A stretch of 5,777 nt of DNA from an uncultured Clostridia bacterium. Its GTDB lineage: Bacteria > Bacillota > Clostridia > Oscillospirales > CAG-272. Location: NCBI GenBank assembly GCA_904502015.1, contig CAJGEA010000131.1:1-5777 (forward strand). Reading direction: 5' to 3'. Every line of letters starts with the position of its first letter. Position 1 is the stretch's first letter. The notes under the pieces are model-generated. The model did no database searches and was not told the DNA's origin. It was given only the letters and a program-made list of their open reading frames with translations. A program made the position numbers and the translations under genes. Below, in pieces: positions 1 to 5,753 of the stretch.

Positions 1-30
1 ATATATTTAAAAGAGCGTTTTGAAATATAT
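1..30. repeat. AT-rich imperfect inverted repeat at the window edge
   Basis: Bases 1-12 are complementary to 18-30 with one bulged G at 22 and a five-base loop (GAGCG, 13-17). The outer eight pairs are all A-T. It lies beyond the spoIIE terminator and may belong to the unseen neighbour to the left, as a terminator or a repeat arm. The window edge prevents a firm call, and it may extend further left. Confidence 0.35.
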
Positions 31-52
31 GTTTTTTAAGGTTTTGGGGAGT

Positions 53-82
53 CCAGAACCCTTTTTGCAAAAAGGGTTCTGG
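53..82. repeat. Perfect 30-base palindrome
   Basis: Bases 53-67 are the exact reverse complement of 68-82, with no mismatch and no loop. The centre is CTTTTTGCAAAAAG and the outer arms are CCAGAACC and GGTTCTGG. It is followed six bases later by a second hairpin (89-107). I recall this pairing of a pyrimidine-run palindrome with a GCAGGGG hairpin as a dispersed intergenic repeat in gut Clostridia, but that is memory, not a search. It has no strong U tract on either strand, so it is not a textbook terminator. No coding function is seen. Confidence 0.6.
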
Positions 83-88
83 TGGGGT

Positions 89-107
89 GCAGGGGTGAAA
101 CCCCTGC
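89..107. repeat. Short GC-rich hairpin paired with the palindrome at 53-82
   Basis: GCAGGGGT (89-96) pairs with ACCCCTGC (100-107) around a GAA triloop, giving eight perfect base pairs. It sits directly after the 30-base palindrome, and the two probably form one composite intergenic repeat unit of about 60 bases. There is no U tract on either side, so a terminator role is unlikely. Confidence 0.55.
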
Positions 108-144
108 TCGACAAATCCAAATTTGAAAACCGGATGAATGGGTA

Positions 145-182
145 CATGAAAGCGGAGGATGCTCAAAAAGAGCATCCTCCGC
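145..182 (-). terminator. Probable intrinsic terminator of spoIIE
   Basis: Bases 152-164 and 170-182 form a perfect 13-bp stem with a five-base A loop on the plus strand (U loop on the transcript). It begins nine bases beyond the spoIIE stop codon on the minus strand. The stem is strong and GC-rich at its base, but the transcript tail is only UUUCAUG, a weak U tract, so termination may be partial or the structure may mainly protect the mRNA 3' end. Its position directly after the gene supports the call. Confidence 0.6.
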
Positions 183-190
183 CGGAAGGG

Positions 191-2926
191 TTAATTTGCG
201 TTCTGCCTTCCTGCCACTTCCTCCACCCGCACCGCAATGGCCGAGAGATCGTCGGGCGAGCCCGAGGCGATGGCGCGGCGGATGATGTCGGAGCGCAGGT
301 TGTCCATGCTGTCGGGCATGGGGGAGGAGAGCAGGTCGATGAGCCACGGGCACTCGTCGTTGCCGTGGGTTATCCCGTCGCTCACCATGACCACCACGTC
401 CCCGGGGTGCATACGGAAGCGCAGGAGCTGGGGTGCGCTGTCCCGCAGAATGCCCAGCGGCAGGGTGCGGGAGCGGAGCTTGTATACCGTCCCGTCCCGC
501 ACGACGTAGGTGGGCGCGGCACCGCTCTTGGCAAATACGGCCTGCCCGCCGATCAGGTCCATTTCCATCAGATCCACCGTGGCGGTACACTCGTCACCCG
601 TACCTGTGTTCTTGGAACGGATGAAGCTGTTGAGCATCCGCAGTGAAATCTCTACCCGATTGCCCGCCGTCAGCATCTTCTCAAGGAACATGGCGCATAT
701 GTCGGAGGTCATGGAGGCGTTCTCACCCGAGCCCATGCCGTCGCTGATGAGGGCGTAGAAGTAGGCGTTGTCGGTCTTAAAGAGGGCAATATGGTCGCCG
801 CAGGTGTCTGGCGCGCGGTAGGTGTCGGGGGGAGTCGAGTCGGTCAGAGGCGGGGGAAGCTCGTCCCCCTCCTTTGTACCTGCCGCCACCGTACTGCCCG
901 AGTAGGTGGTGTCCAGGTCGGGCTCGGAGGCAAGAATCATCACGGTGTGATCCTCGCCCACCTCAAACGTGGGCTCCGAGAGGCGAGAGCCGCAGATGTC
1001 CTCTATGGCCGCGCGGATGGCATCAATCTTGTCAGCGGTGTCCCCAAACCGCACACCGCGCACGATCACGCGGCATTGCCGCCGTCCGCACACCACTACC
1101 CCTTGAACGCCGATTCCCTCGGCGGTCAGGTACTCAAAAATGCGATCCGCCGCCGCGCGGTTGCAGCGGTATTCCTCTCCGTCCTCCTCCAGTGCGTCGG
1201 AGAGCAGAGCCGCCATAGCTTCGTAATCTGCGGCAAACACCTCGGTTTTCTCGCTTTTCAGCAGCGCCTCGGTCATGCGGGCACATCGCGTGTTGATGTC
1301 GGCCACAATGGCCTCCAGCTGGGGGCAGAAATCCTGTAGTGATGCAGGGAGGATGGCCGCGTCGGCCTTGCCTTTGGTATGAAGCTGGGCGGCAAGGCGA
1401 GTCTGTACCTCCAGCGTGCGGTCGTATTCCGAGCCCCAGCAAATGTCGCGGTCACGGCAGGAGGCGCACTTTTGGGCAAAGGATTCGTCGCAGATCTGCC
1501 GCAGATCCAGCATACGTGGGCGCTTCAGTTGACTGGACAGGCTGTAGAATTTCTGGGAGAGCGCCGTGAATGCCTCGGAGAGCGCTCGCAGGCGGTTGCG
1601 CTGGGCGTCTATCCGCGTTTCACACGCCACGGCGACCGTGAAATCGGGGGCTACCTCGTGGGCGCGCCGACGGGGGGCGGGCAGGACGGCGCTGAGCTTT
1701 TCGCAAACGAAATACACGGGCACAGTCACGAGCAGGGTGGGCAGGAGAGAGAGGGCGGTCAGCATCCCGCTGGCCGTGGAACACCAGAAAAAGCCGATAG
1801 CACAACCGCCAATAATTCCGGTTCGATGGGAGAATCGTTGCAGGAGAGAGTAACCCGTCGCGCTCAGAATGAACAAGGGGGAGAGCAGGGGAGAGGCGGC
1901 CAGCCCGCAGCAGAGCGCGACCGCTACCCCGGGGACAAACCCCAGCCGTGAGCAGGCGAGCAGGGTGAGTAGGAGGGCGAGCATCAGGGCGGCCTGTACC
2001 GTCAGATAGGGTGTGCCAAGCATCACCGAAAACCGCCGCGCCGCAAATACGCAGGCGGTGAGCAGAAAGGTCACAGACAGGAGGGGCAGGAGGTGAAATT
2101 GGGCCAATACGCCGTCATTACGCTCCTCGCGCAGAGGACGGGGAGAGAACAAAAGGAGCATTCCCGCATCCCCAAAGCAGGAGAGAAGCAGGAAGGTGGC
2201 CACGGGTGTGGCGATGAGGTAGAAAAAGGTGGTGAGCAGATCGTAGACGTGAAAGCCGCCGGCCACCATGCCGAATACGCCTGCCGCGAAGCCGCACACC
2301 GCGGCGGTCAGCAGCCGCAGGAGGGGATGCTCGCCAAAGAGCTGCATCCCTGCTGAGGGGACGGCGTCCTCTCCCGCAGGGGCAGATTCCCGCTTGGGCA
2401 CGCTATTCGGGTGAAAGGTGGGGTTCTCCGCGCCCGCGTAGTAGTCCGCATCTGAGGTGTTGTCGGTTGCGCTGCCGTTCGCGGTCAGCAGCCCCACGTT
2501 TTTCTTGAAGGAGGCCCAGCACGCCGATAGGTACGCCATCCCGCGCAAGGGTCTTCCGTCCTCGGCCACAGGCGGGTCAATGAAAAAGCGGATTATAAGG
2601 CGCAGGCAGAGGCAGAACGCGTACACGCCCACCCACGCCCACGCGTGCAGGGTTACGGGGTGGAGAAGGGCGGAGAGGATCAGCCCCGCCAGTATGTACC
2701 AGGTGTAGGAGGTCGCAGCACAGGCAAGGGCCAGCCCCAGCGGTGCCGCGCCCAAAACCAGCGGACAAGAGCCGAGCAGGTAGGCGGCACCGCCCCAAAG
2801 CGCCCCGCGGATCAATTCCCCGACGGGAAGCTTACCCCGCGCGCCCGCGCGCAGATCCTCGCCGCGGCGGGAGGCCGCAGGACGGTCGTGAGATGTATGG
2901 TGAAGGGAATCCGAGTGGTGGTTCAT
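191..2926 (-). CDS. spoIIE: Stage II sporulation protein E, membrane PP2C-type phosphatase
   Basis: SpoIIE dephosphorylates the anti-anti-sigma factor SpoIIAA, which frees sigma-F in the forespore. It also binds FtsZ at the polar septum. The 911-residue product has the family's layout. Hydrophobic segments lie at about residues 41-115 and 203-410, roughly ten in all. A cytoplasmic linker follows with a cysteine cluster (C479, C487, C490, C496; CASC then CW). The C-terminal PP2C domain spans about 705-903. Metal-binding acidic motifs are visible: ISDGMGSG with D729, VSDG with D850, and PDDLSA with D892/D893. The Bacillus subtilis protein is about 827 residues; the extra length includes a hydrophilic stretch at about 117-200 between the two membrane blocks. 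The ATG at 2924-2926 follows AAAGGAGG (2938-2945) by 11 bases, which supports this start. It is probably transcribed alone from the promoter at 3004-3038. The motifs leave little doubt about identity. Confidence 0.96.
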   Translation of the reverse strand: MNHHSDSLHHTSHDRPAASRRGEDLRAGARGKLPVGELIRGALWGGAAYLLGSCPLVLGAAPLGLALACAATSYTWYILAGLILSALLHPVTLHAWAWVGVYAFCLCLRLIIRFFIDPPVAEDGRPLRGMAYLSACWASFKKNVGLLTANGSATDNTSDADYYAGAENPTFHPNSVPKRESAPAGEDAVPSAGMQLFGEHPLLRLLTAAVCGFAAGVFGMVAGGFHVYDLLTTFFYLIATPVATFLLLSCFGDAGMLLLFSPRPLREERNDGVLAQFHLLPLLSVTFLLTACVFAARRFSVMLGTPYLTVQAALMLALLLTLLACSRLGFVPGVAVALCCGLAASPLLSPLFILSATGYSLLQRFSHRTGIIGGCAIGFFWCSTASGMLTALSLLPTLLVTVPVYFVCEKLSAVLPAPRRRAHEVAPDFTVAVACETRIDAQRNRLRALSEAFTALSQKFYSLSSQLKRPRMLDLRQICDESFAQKCASCRDRDICWGSEYDRTLEVQTRLAAQLHTKGKADAAILPASLQDFCPQLEAIVADINTRCARMTEALLKSEKTEVFAADYEAMAALLSDALEEDGEEYRCNRAAADRIFEYLTAEGIGVQGVVVCGRRQCRVIVRGVRFGDTADKIDAIRAAIEDICGSRLSEPTFEVGEDHTVMILASEPDLDTTYSGSTVAAGTKEGDELPPPLTDSTPPDTYRAPDTCGDHIALFKTDNAYFYALISDGMGSGENASMTSDICAMFLEKMLTAGNRVEISLRMLNSFIRSKNTGTGDECTATVDLMEMDLIGGQAVFAKSGAAPTYVVRDGTVYKLRSRTLPLGILRDSAPQLLRFRMHPGDVVVMVSDGITHGNDECPWLIDLLSSPMPDSMDNLRSDIIRRAIASGSPDDLSAIAVRVEEVAGRQNAN

Positions 2927-2937
2927 GTCGATGAAAA

Positions 2938-2945
2938 CCTCCTTT
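2938..2945 (-). promoter_or_regulatory. Ribosome binding site of spoIIE
   Basis: The minus strand reads AAAGGAGG, a near-perfect match to the anti-Shine-Dalgarno sequence, 11 bases upstream of the ATG. The spacing is slightly long, but no other in-frame start lies closer. It fixes the start of SpoIIE at 2926. Confidence 0.75.
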
Positions 2946-3003
2946 TGCGTCCTGAATTTTACATTTTATGCCGCGCGGGAGCCTGTCCACGAGCGGTGCT
3001 TTC

Positions 3004-3046
3004 ATTATACAAAAAAAGCCATACACAATCTGTCGCAATCGGACAG
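3004..3046 (-). promoter_or_regulatory. Candidate Spo0A-dependent promoter of spoIIE with a long spacer and a 0A-like box
   Basis: On the minus strand a perfect TATAAT (3004-3009) lies about 80 bases before the spoIIE start. No acceptable -35 exists at 16-18 bases. At 21 bases there is GCGACA (3031-3036), which shares GACA with the consensus TTGACA. The same bases carry TGTCGCA on the plus strand (3031-3037), matching the Spo0A box TGTCGAA in six of seven positions. A CTGTC/GACAG dyad (3030-3034 and 3042-3046) surrounds it. In B. subtilis, spoIIE is known to be driven by sigma-A RNA polymerase with phosphorylated Spo0A from a promoter whose spacer is about 21 bp. The sequence shows the geometry; Spo0A control is inferred. 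Confidence 0.6.
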
Positions 3047-3108
3047 TCGTTTTAGCGGAGGTTTTGGCAGGGCGAGGCGATTGACAGAGCCGATTGAAAA
3101 AAACAGAC

Positions 3109-3150
3109 GGAAAAAGAAATTCCGCGGCTCGCAAAAGTGCGAGCCGCGGA
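3109..3150 (-). terminator. Intrinsic terminator of glyA
   Basis: Bases 3121-3133 and 3138-3150 form a perfect 13-bp GC-rich stem with a four-base loop (AAAG on the plus strand). On the minus strand the stem is followed by AUUUCUUUUUCC, a good U tract. It lies 28 bases past the glyA stop. On the plus strand the stem has no U tract, so it acts only for glyA. It separates glyA from the spoIIE promoter and so makes the two genes independent units. Confidence 0.88.
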
Positions 3151-3178
3151 TGGTTATGGATAATTTTGACGAGAAATT

Positions 3179-4426
3179 TTAGTTATAGAGGGGGTACTTG
3201 CGGCAAAGCTCGGCCACGGTGGCGCGGCACTCGTCTGCCTTGTTTTCAAAGTCGGTAGCAACCAGCTTGAAGAGGTGGGCGATGACCTTCATATCCTCCT
3301 CCTTCAGGCCGCGGGTGGTAACGGCAGGCGTACCGACGCGAACGCCCGAGGTAACGAAGGGCTTCTCGGGGTCGTTGGGAATGGCGTTCTTGTTGACCGT
3401 GATGTGAACCTCGTCCAGACGGCGCTCCATCTCCTTGCCCGTGATGTTCATGGGGCGCAGGTCAACCAGCGAGAGGTGGTTGTCGGTACCGCCCGAAACC
3501 AGATCAAAGCCCTCTGCAAGGAGAGCCTCGGCTAGCGCGCGGGAGTTGAGAATGACCTGATGCTGGTAAGCCTTGAACTCGGGCTTCAGCGCCTCGCCGA
3601 AGCAAACGGCCTTGCCCGCAATGACGTGCTCCAGAGGGCCGCCCTGAATGCCGGGGAAAATGGCCTTGTTGATCTTCTTGGCGATCTCCTCGTTGTTGGT
3701 GAGGATCAGACCGCCGCGAGGACCGCGCAGAGTCTTGTGGGTGGTGGTGGTTACCACGTCGGCGTAGGGGATGGGGGAGGGATGCTCACCCGCGGCAACC
3801 AGACCCGCGATGTGCGCCATGTCAACCATCAGGTAAGCGCCGATGCTGTGGGCAATGTCAGCCAGACGGGCAAAGTCGATCACGCGGGGGTAAGCCGAAG
3901 CGCCGGCAACGATAAGTTTGGGCTTGACCTCCTTAGCCTGTGCCTCCAGCTTGTCGTAGTCAATGGTATGGGTGTCATCCTCGACACCGTAGGAAACAAA
4001 ATTGTAGTACAGGCCCGAGAGGTTGACGGGAGAACCGTGGGTCAAGTGTCCGCCGTGAGCCAGACTCATACCCATAACGGTGTCGCCTGCCTGCAGAAGG
4101 GCCACGTAAACCGCGGTGTTGGCCTGCGAGCCCGAGTGGGGCTGTACGTTGGCATAAGCGGCGCCGAACAGCTTGCAGGCGCGCTCAATGGCGAGGTTCT
4201 CAACGACGTCTACGCAGTGGCAACCGCCGTAGTAGCGCTTGGAGGGGTAGCCCTCGGCGTACTTGTTGGTCAGAATGCTGCCCGTAGCCGCCATAACGGC
4301 CTCGGACACAAAGTTTTCGGAGGCGATCAGCTCAATGCCGTCGCACTCGCGGCGGAATTCGGCGTCAATCGCGGCGGCAACCTCGGGATCGTGCGCGGAG
4401 AGCAGTTCTTGCATTTCTTTCATCAT
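3179..4426 (-). CDS. glyA: Serine hydroxymethyltransferase
   Basis: GlyA is a cytoplasmic PLP enzyme that converts serine and tetrahydrofolate to glycine and 5,10-methylenetetrahydrofolate. It is a main source of glycine and one-carbon units. The product has 415 residues, typical of bacterial GlyA. Family signatures are in order: IELIASENF (31-39), NKYAEGYPSKRYYGG (54-68), QPHSGSQAN (95-103), VDMAHIAGL (201-209, with the PLP-contacting D202 and H205), TTTTHKTLRGPRGG (226-239, with K231 as the PLP Schiff-base lysine) and TSGVRVGTPAVTTRG (359-373). Nothing expected is missing. The start has two adjacent ATG codons; the first (4424-4426) is chosen because AAAGGA (4438-4443) lies 11 bases upstream. 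The gene has its own promoter and terminator and is divergent from the mgsA-like gene. Confidence 0.98.
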   Translation of the reverse strand: MMKEMQELLSAHDPEVAAAIDAEFRRECDGIELIASENFVSEAVMAATGSILTNKYAEGYPSKRYYGGCHCVDVVENLAIERACKLFGAAYANVQPHSGSQANTAVYVALLQAGDTVMGMSLAHGGHLTHGSPVNLSGLYYNFVSYGVEDDTHTIDYDKLEAQAKEVKPKLIVAGASAYPRVIDFARLADIAHSIGAYLMVDMAHIAGLVAAGEHPSPIPYADVVTTTTHKTLRGPRGGLILTNNEEIAKKINKAIFPGIQGGPLEHVIAGKAVCFGEALKPEFKAYQHQVILNSRALAEALLAEGFDLVSGGTDNHLSLVDLRPMNITGKEMERRLDEVHITVNKNAIPNDPEKPFVTSGVRVGTPAVTTRGLKEEDMKVIAHLFKLVATDFENKADECRATVAELCRKYPLYN

Positions 4427-4475
4427 GGTCTTGTACGTCCTTTCGCTAAAGATGCATATACATATACATTATATT

Positions 4476-4503
4476 ATTATACAGATATTTTTTGGGAAAG
4501 CAA
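4476..4503 (-). promoter_or_regulatory. Likely sigma-A promoter of glyA
   Basis: On the minus strand TTGCTT (4498-4503) and a perfect TATAAT (4476-4481) are separated by 16 bases. The expected transcript start is near 4469, leaving a leader of about 43 bases, too short for a typical riboswitch. A second TATAAT (4468-4473) lies just downstream but has no matching -35. A long A/T tract (about 4508-4554) sits upstream and could act as an UP element. Confidence 0.6.
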
Positions 4504-4507
4504 GGCA

Positions 4508-4554
4508 TATTTTTTACAAAAAATAAAAATAAAAAGAAAATATTTGATATATTA
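4508..4554. other. A/T-tract spacer between divergent promoters
   Basis: This stretch is almost free of G and C and has phased runs of A on the plus strand (for example AAAAAATAAAAATAAAAAG). It lies between the glyA -35 element and the -35 of the mgsA-like gene, so it can serve as an UP element or bent DNA for either promoter. There is no open reading frame and no clear repeat beyond the A runs. The role is inferred from composition and position. Confidence 0.4.
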
Positions 4555-4584
4555 TTGACAAAACGCCCAATAATGTGGTATAAT
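4555..4584 (+). promoter_or_regulatory. Consensus extended sigma-A promoter of the mgsA-like gene
   Basis: A perfect TTGACA (4555-4560) and a perfect TATAAT (4579-4584) are 18 bases apart. The -10 is extended by TGG directly before it, giving TGNTATAAT. The expected transcript start is about 4591, leaving a leader of roughly 80 bases with no strong hairpin beyond a weak CAAGA/TCTTG pairing near 4594-4617. This should be a strong constitutive promoter, and an AT-rich tract lies directly upstream. Confidence 0.88.
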
Positions 4585-4661
4585 ACGGGATGAACAAGAA
4601 CGATTCCTTCCGGTCTTGCCTTATGAACATGCAAGGTCATCCTATATAAAAACAAACAAAA

Positions 4662-4667
4662 GTGAGG
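4662..4667 (+). promoter_or_regulatory. Ribosome binding site that decides the mgsA-like start
   Basis: GTGAGG (4662-4667) ends one base before the ATG at 4669 but seven bases before the ATG at 4675. Only the second spacing is productive. The second start also gives the usual short N-terminus of the family (MEIAIIAHD; Bacillus MgsA begins in a similar way). The start is therefore placed at 4675. Confidence 0.75.
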
Positions 4668-4674
4668 TATGCAA

Positions 4675-5109
4675 ATGGAGATTGCGATCATCGCACATGA
4701 CCTGAAAAAAGAGCTTATGACCCAGTTCTGCATCGCCTACTGCGGTGTGCTGAGCAAGCATAATCTGTGCGCCACCAATATCACGGCTAAATATATTTCC
4801 GAGGCGACAGGCCTGAACATTGAGCGCATGCTTGCGGGTGAGCAGGGCGGTGAGCAGCAGATCGCCTCCCGCATCGCCTATAACGAGATCGACGTGCTTC
4901 TGTACTTCCGCGACACCCGCCCCACGGCCGGCTACGACGAGACCGAGCACGAGCTGCTCCGTATGTGTGATATGTATAATATCCCCGTGGCCACCAACAT
5001 CGCCACCGCCGAGGTGCTGATCATGGCGCTGGATCGCGGCGATCTGGATTGGCGCGAGGTCATGAACCCCCGCTCGGAGTACAACCAGAAGCGTAACAAG
5101 AAAGCGTAA
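4675..5109 (+). CDS. Methylglyoxal synthase-like protein with altered active site
   Basis: The 144-residue product has the length and fold signatures of MgsA, which converts dihydroxyacetone phosphate to methylglyoxal and phosphate. Recognisable parts are IAHDLKKELM (6-15, with H8, D9, K12), ISEATGLNIERML (41-53), GGEQQI (58-63), DVLLYFRD (73-80) and IPVATNIATAEVLI (103-116). Residues aligned by eye with E. coli catalytic and phosphate-binding positions differ: D71 is E60, H98 is Y87, D101 is T90, S65 is A54, and G46-T47 are N35-I36. Phosphate contact T45 is kept as T34 and T48 as T37. It may therefore be a weak enzyme, one with a changed substrate, or a ligand-binding regulator. The last 13 residues are polar and basic. 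The gene has its own strong promoter. Family membership is sure; methylglyoxal synthesis is not, so I withhold mgsA as a symbol. Confidence 0.85.
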   Translation: MEIAIIAHDLKKELMTQFCIAYCGVLSKHNLCATNITAKYISEATGLNIERMLAGEQGGEQQIASRIAYNEIDVLLYFRDTRPTAGYDETEHELLRMCDMYNIPVATNIATAEVLIMALDRGDLDWREVMNPRSEYNQKRNKKA

Positions 5110-5134
5110 GTCACGGCAGGGCACAGCGTATGCC

Positions 5135-5370
5135 CGCGAACGGAATAAGCCCCCGAATCACAGCGTTCAGAGAGGGAAGCGCTCGCCATTGGCGAGAGGT
5201 GCAAGCGTCCCCGCCACGTGTTCGGTCGGTACCGCCCGTGCGTTTGCCGCAACTGAATAGGGTATCGCGCCATCGGCGCGCCCATGAGTGAAATATTCGG
5301 GTGGAACCGTGTGTTTTGAAAAATGCACCCCGAAGGCTGTTTTCCGCAGCCTTCGGGGATTTTATTTTAT
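5135..5370 (+). promoter_or_regulatory. T-box riboswitch leader, probably glycine-specific
   Basis: T-box leaders bind uncharged tRNA and let transcription continue when its amino acid is scarce. The T-box core GGGTGGAACCGTG is at 5299-5311. The antiterminator pairs TTCGGG (5296-5301) with CCCGAA (5329-5334) and GTGTG (5309-5313) with TGCAC (5324-5328). It leaves exactly the seven-base bulge TGGAACC (5302-5308). Stem I can be folded by hand: ACGG 5140-5143 with CCGT 5236-5239, CCGAA 5153-5157 with TTCGG 5221-5225, GGGA 5174-5177 with TCCC 5208-5211, and distal CTCGCC/GGCGAG (5182-5196) near the conserved-looking AGAGAG (5169-5174) and GGTGCAAGC. The loop at 5226-5235 reads TC-GGT-ACC-GC, so GGU (5228-5230), followed by A, is the best specifier. 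TGGA in the bulge fits U73, as in tRNA-Gly. GGGTATCGCGCC with GGCGCGCCC (5260-5283) forms stem III. Confidence 0.93.
5328..5370 (+). terminator. T-box attenuator terminator
   Basis: CCCCGAAGGCTG (5328-5339) pairs perfectly with CAGCCTTCGGGG (5347-5358), a 12-bp stem with a seven-base loop, followed by ATTTTATTTTAT. Its 5' arm reuses the bases that form the 3' side of the antiterminator (5328-5334), so the two folds exclude each other, as expected for a class that regulates transcription. Without uncharged tRNA this hairpin should stop transcription before the gene at 5400. Confidence 0.95.
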
Positions 5371-5399
5371 CATTGACCGTTGAAAAGGAGAAAAACAAA

Positions 5400-5753
5400 A
5401 TGGCAAAGCAGGTTATCGATGCCAAAGCAGACATGTATAGGGCAAAATTGGAGGCGGGCTTGATTGTAAAAGTGCCTTTTTCCTCTGAGGAACACAAAGC
5501 ATTGTTGATCATGGTCAACGAAGGTAAGGGACTACCCGAGGGAATCCTCAAGGGTGTAGATGAGTACGGCATAGAAGCATTTTATCGTGAAGTTCGATTC
5601 ACAGAAAGACAGATGAGAGAATATATTGAGCTGCTTCAATATGAGGAACTCAAAACCATTCGCAAATGCGTCGTGTTCTTCACGGTTTTGACGGTGATAT
5701 CGCTCATTGGCGGTGTAATTTCATGTATCACTCTTGCCTTAAACGCTATGTGA
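5400..5753 (+). CDS. Unknown small membrane protein under T-box control
   Basis: I do not recognise this 117-residue protein. Residues 1-90 are hydrophilic and mostly helical in character, with many charged residues. Residues about 91-113 form one strong hydrophobic segment rich in V, I and L, preceded by KTIRK, and only four residues follow it. This looks like a single-pass, C-terminally anchored protein with its bulk in the cytoplasm. There is no signal peptide or known catalytic motif. The ATG at 5400-5402 is chosen because AAGGAG (5385-5390) precedes it and it lies just after the attenuator; an upstream in-frame GTG at 5301 falls inside the T-box core. The gene is about 44 % G+C by hand count, clearly lower than its neighbours, which may indicate recent acquisition. 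Expression should depend on T-box readthrough. No terminator is seen in the 24 bases after the stop, so other genes may follow. Confidence 0.75.
   Translation: MAKQVIDAKADMYRAKLEAGLIVKVPFSSEEHKALLIMVNEGKGLPEGILKGVDEYGIEAFYREVRFTERQMREYIELLQYEELKTIRKCVVFFTVLTVISLIGGVISCITLALNAM

Noticed and set aside
20..646. Plus-strand open frame running from the repeat region into spoIIE
   Set aside because: It crosses the palindromes and the spoIIE terminator and is antisense to the PP2C domain. The translation is low in complexity and unlike any family I know.
3081..3109. TTGACA on the plus strand as a promoter -35
   Set aside because: No -10-like hexamer lies 16-18 bases downstream and no plus-strand gene follows; the region is the spacer and terminator between glyA and spoIIE.
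3560..4558. Long plus-strand open frame (332 codons) opposite glyA
   Set aside because: It lies antisense to glyA, whose motifs are unmistakable. The frame is open because of the codon bias of a GC-rich conserved gene, and its translation has no recognisable domain and no proper ribosome binding site.
4591..4660. Possible riboswitch in the leader of the MgsA-like gene
   Set aside because: Only a weak five-pair CAAGA/TCTTG hairpin is visible in about 80 bases, with no terminator or sequestered ribosome binding site and no motif of a known class.
4642..5124. Minus-strand open frame opposite the MgsA-like gene
   Set aside because: The plus-strand frame has clear family motifs, a consensus promoter and a ribosome binding site; the opposite frame has none of these.
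5301..5400. Upstream in-frame GTG start that would extend the unknown protein by 33 residues
   Set aside because: The GTG is part of the T-box core and the frame would run through the terminator hairpin. The ATG at 5400 has a good ribosome binding site.
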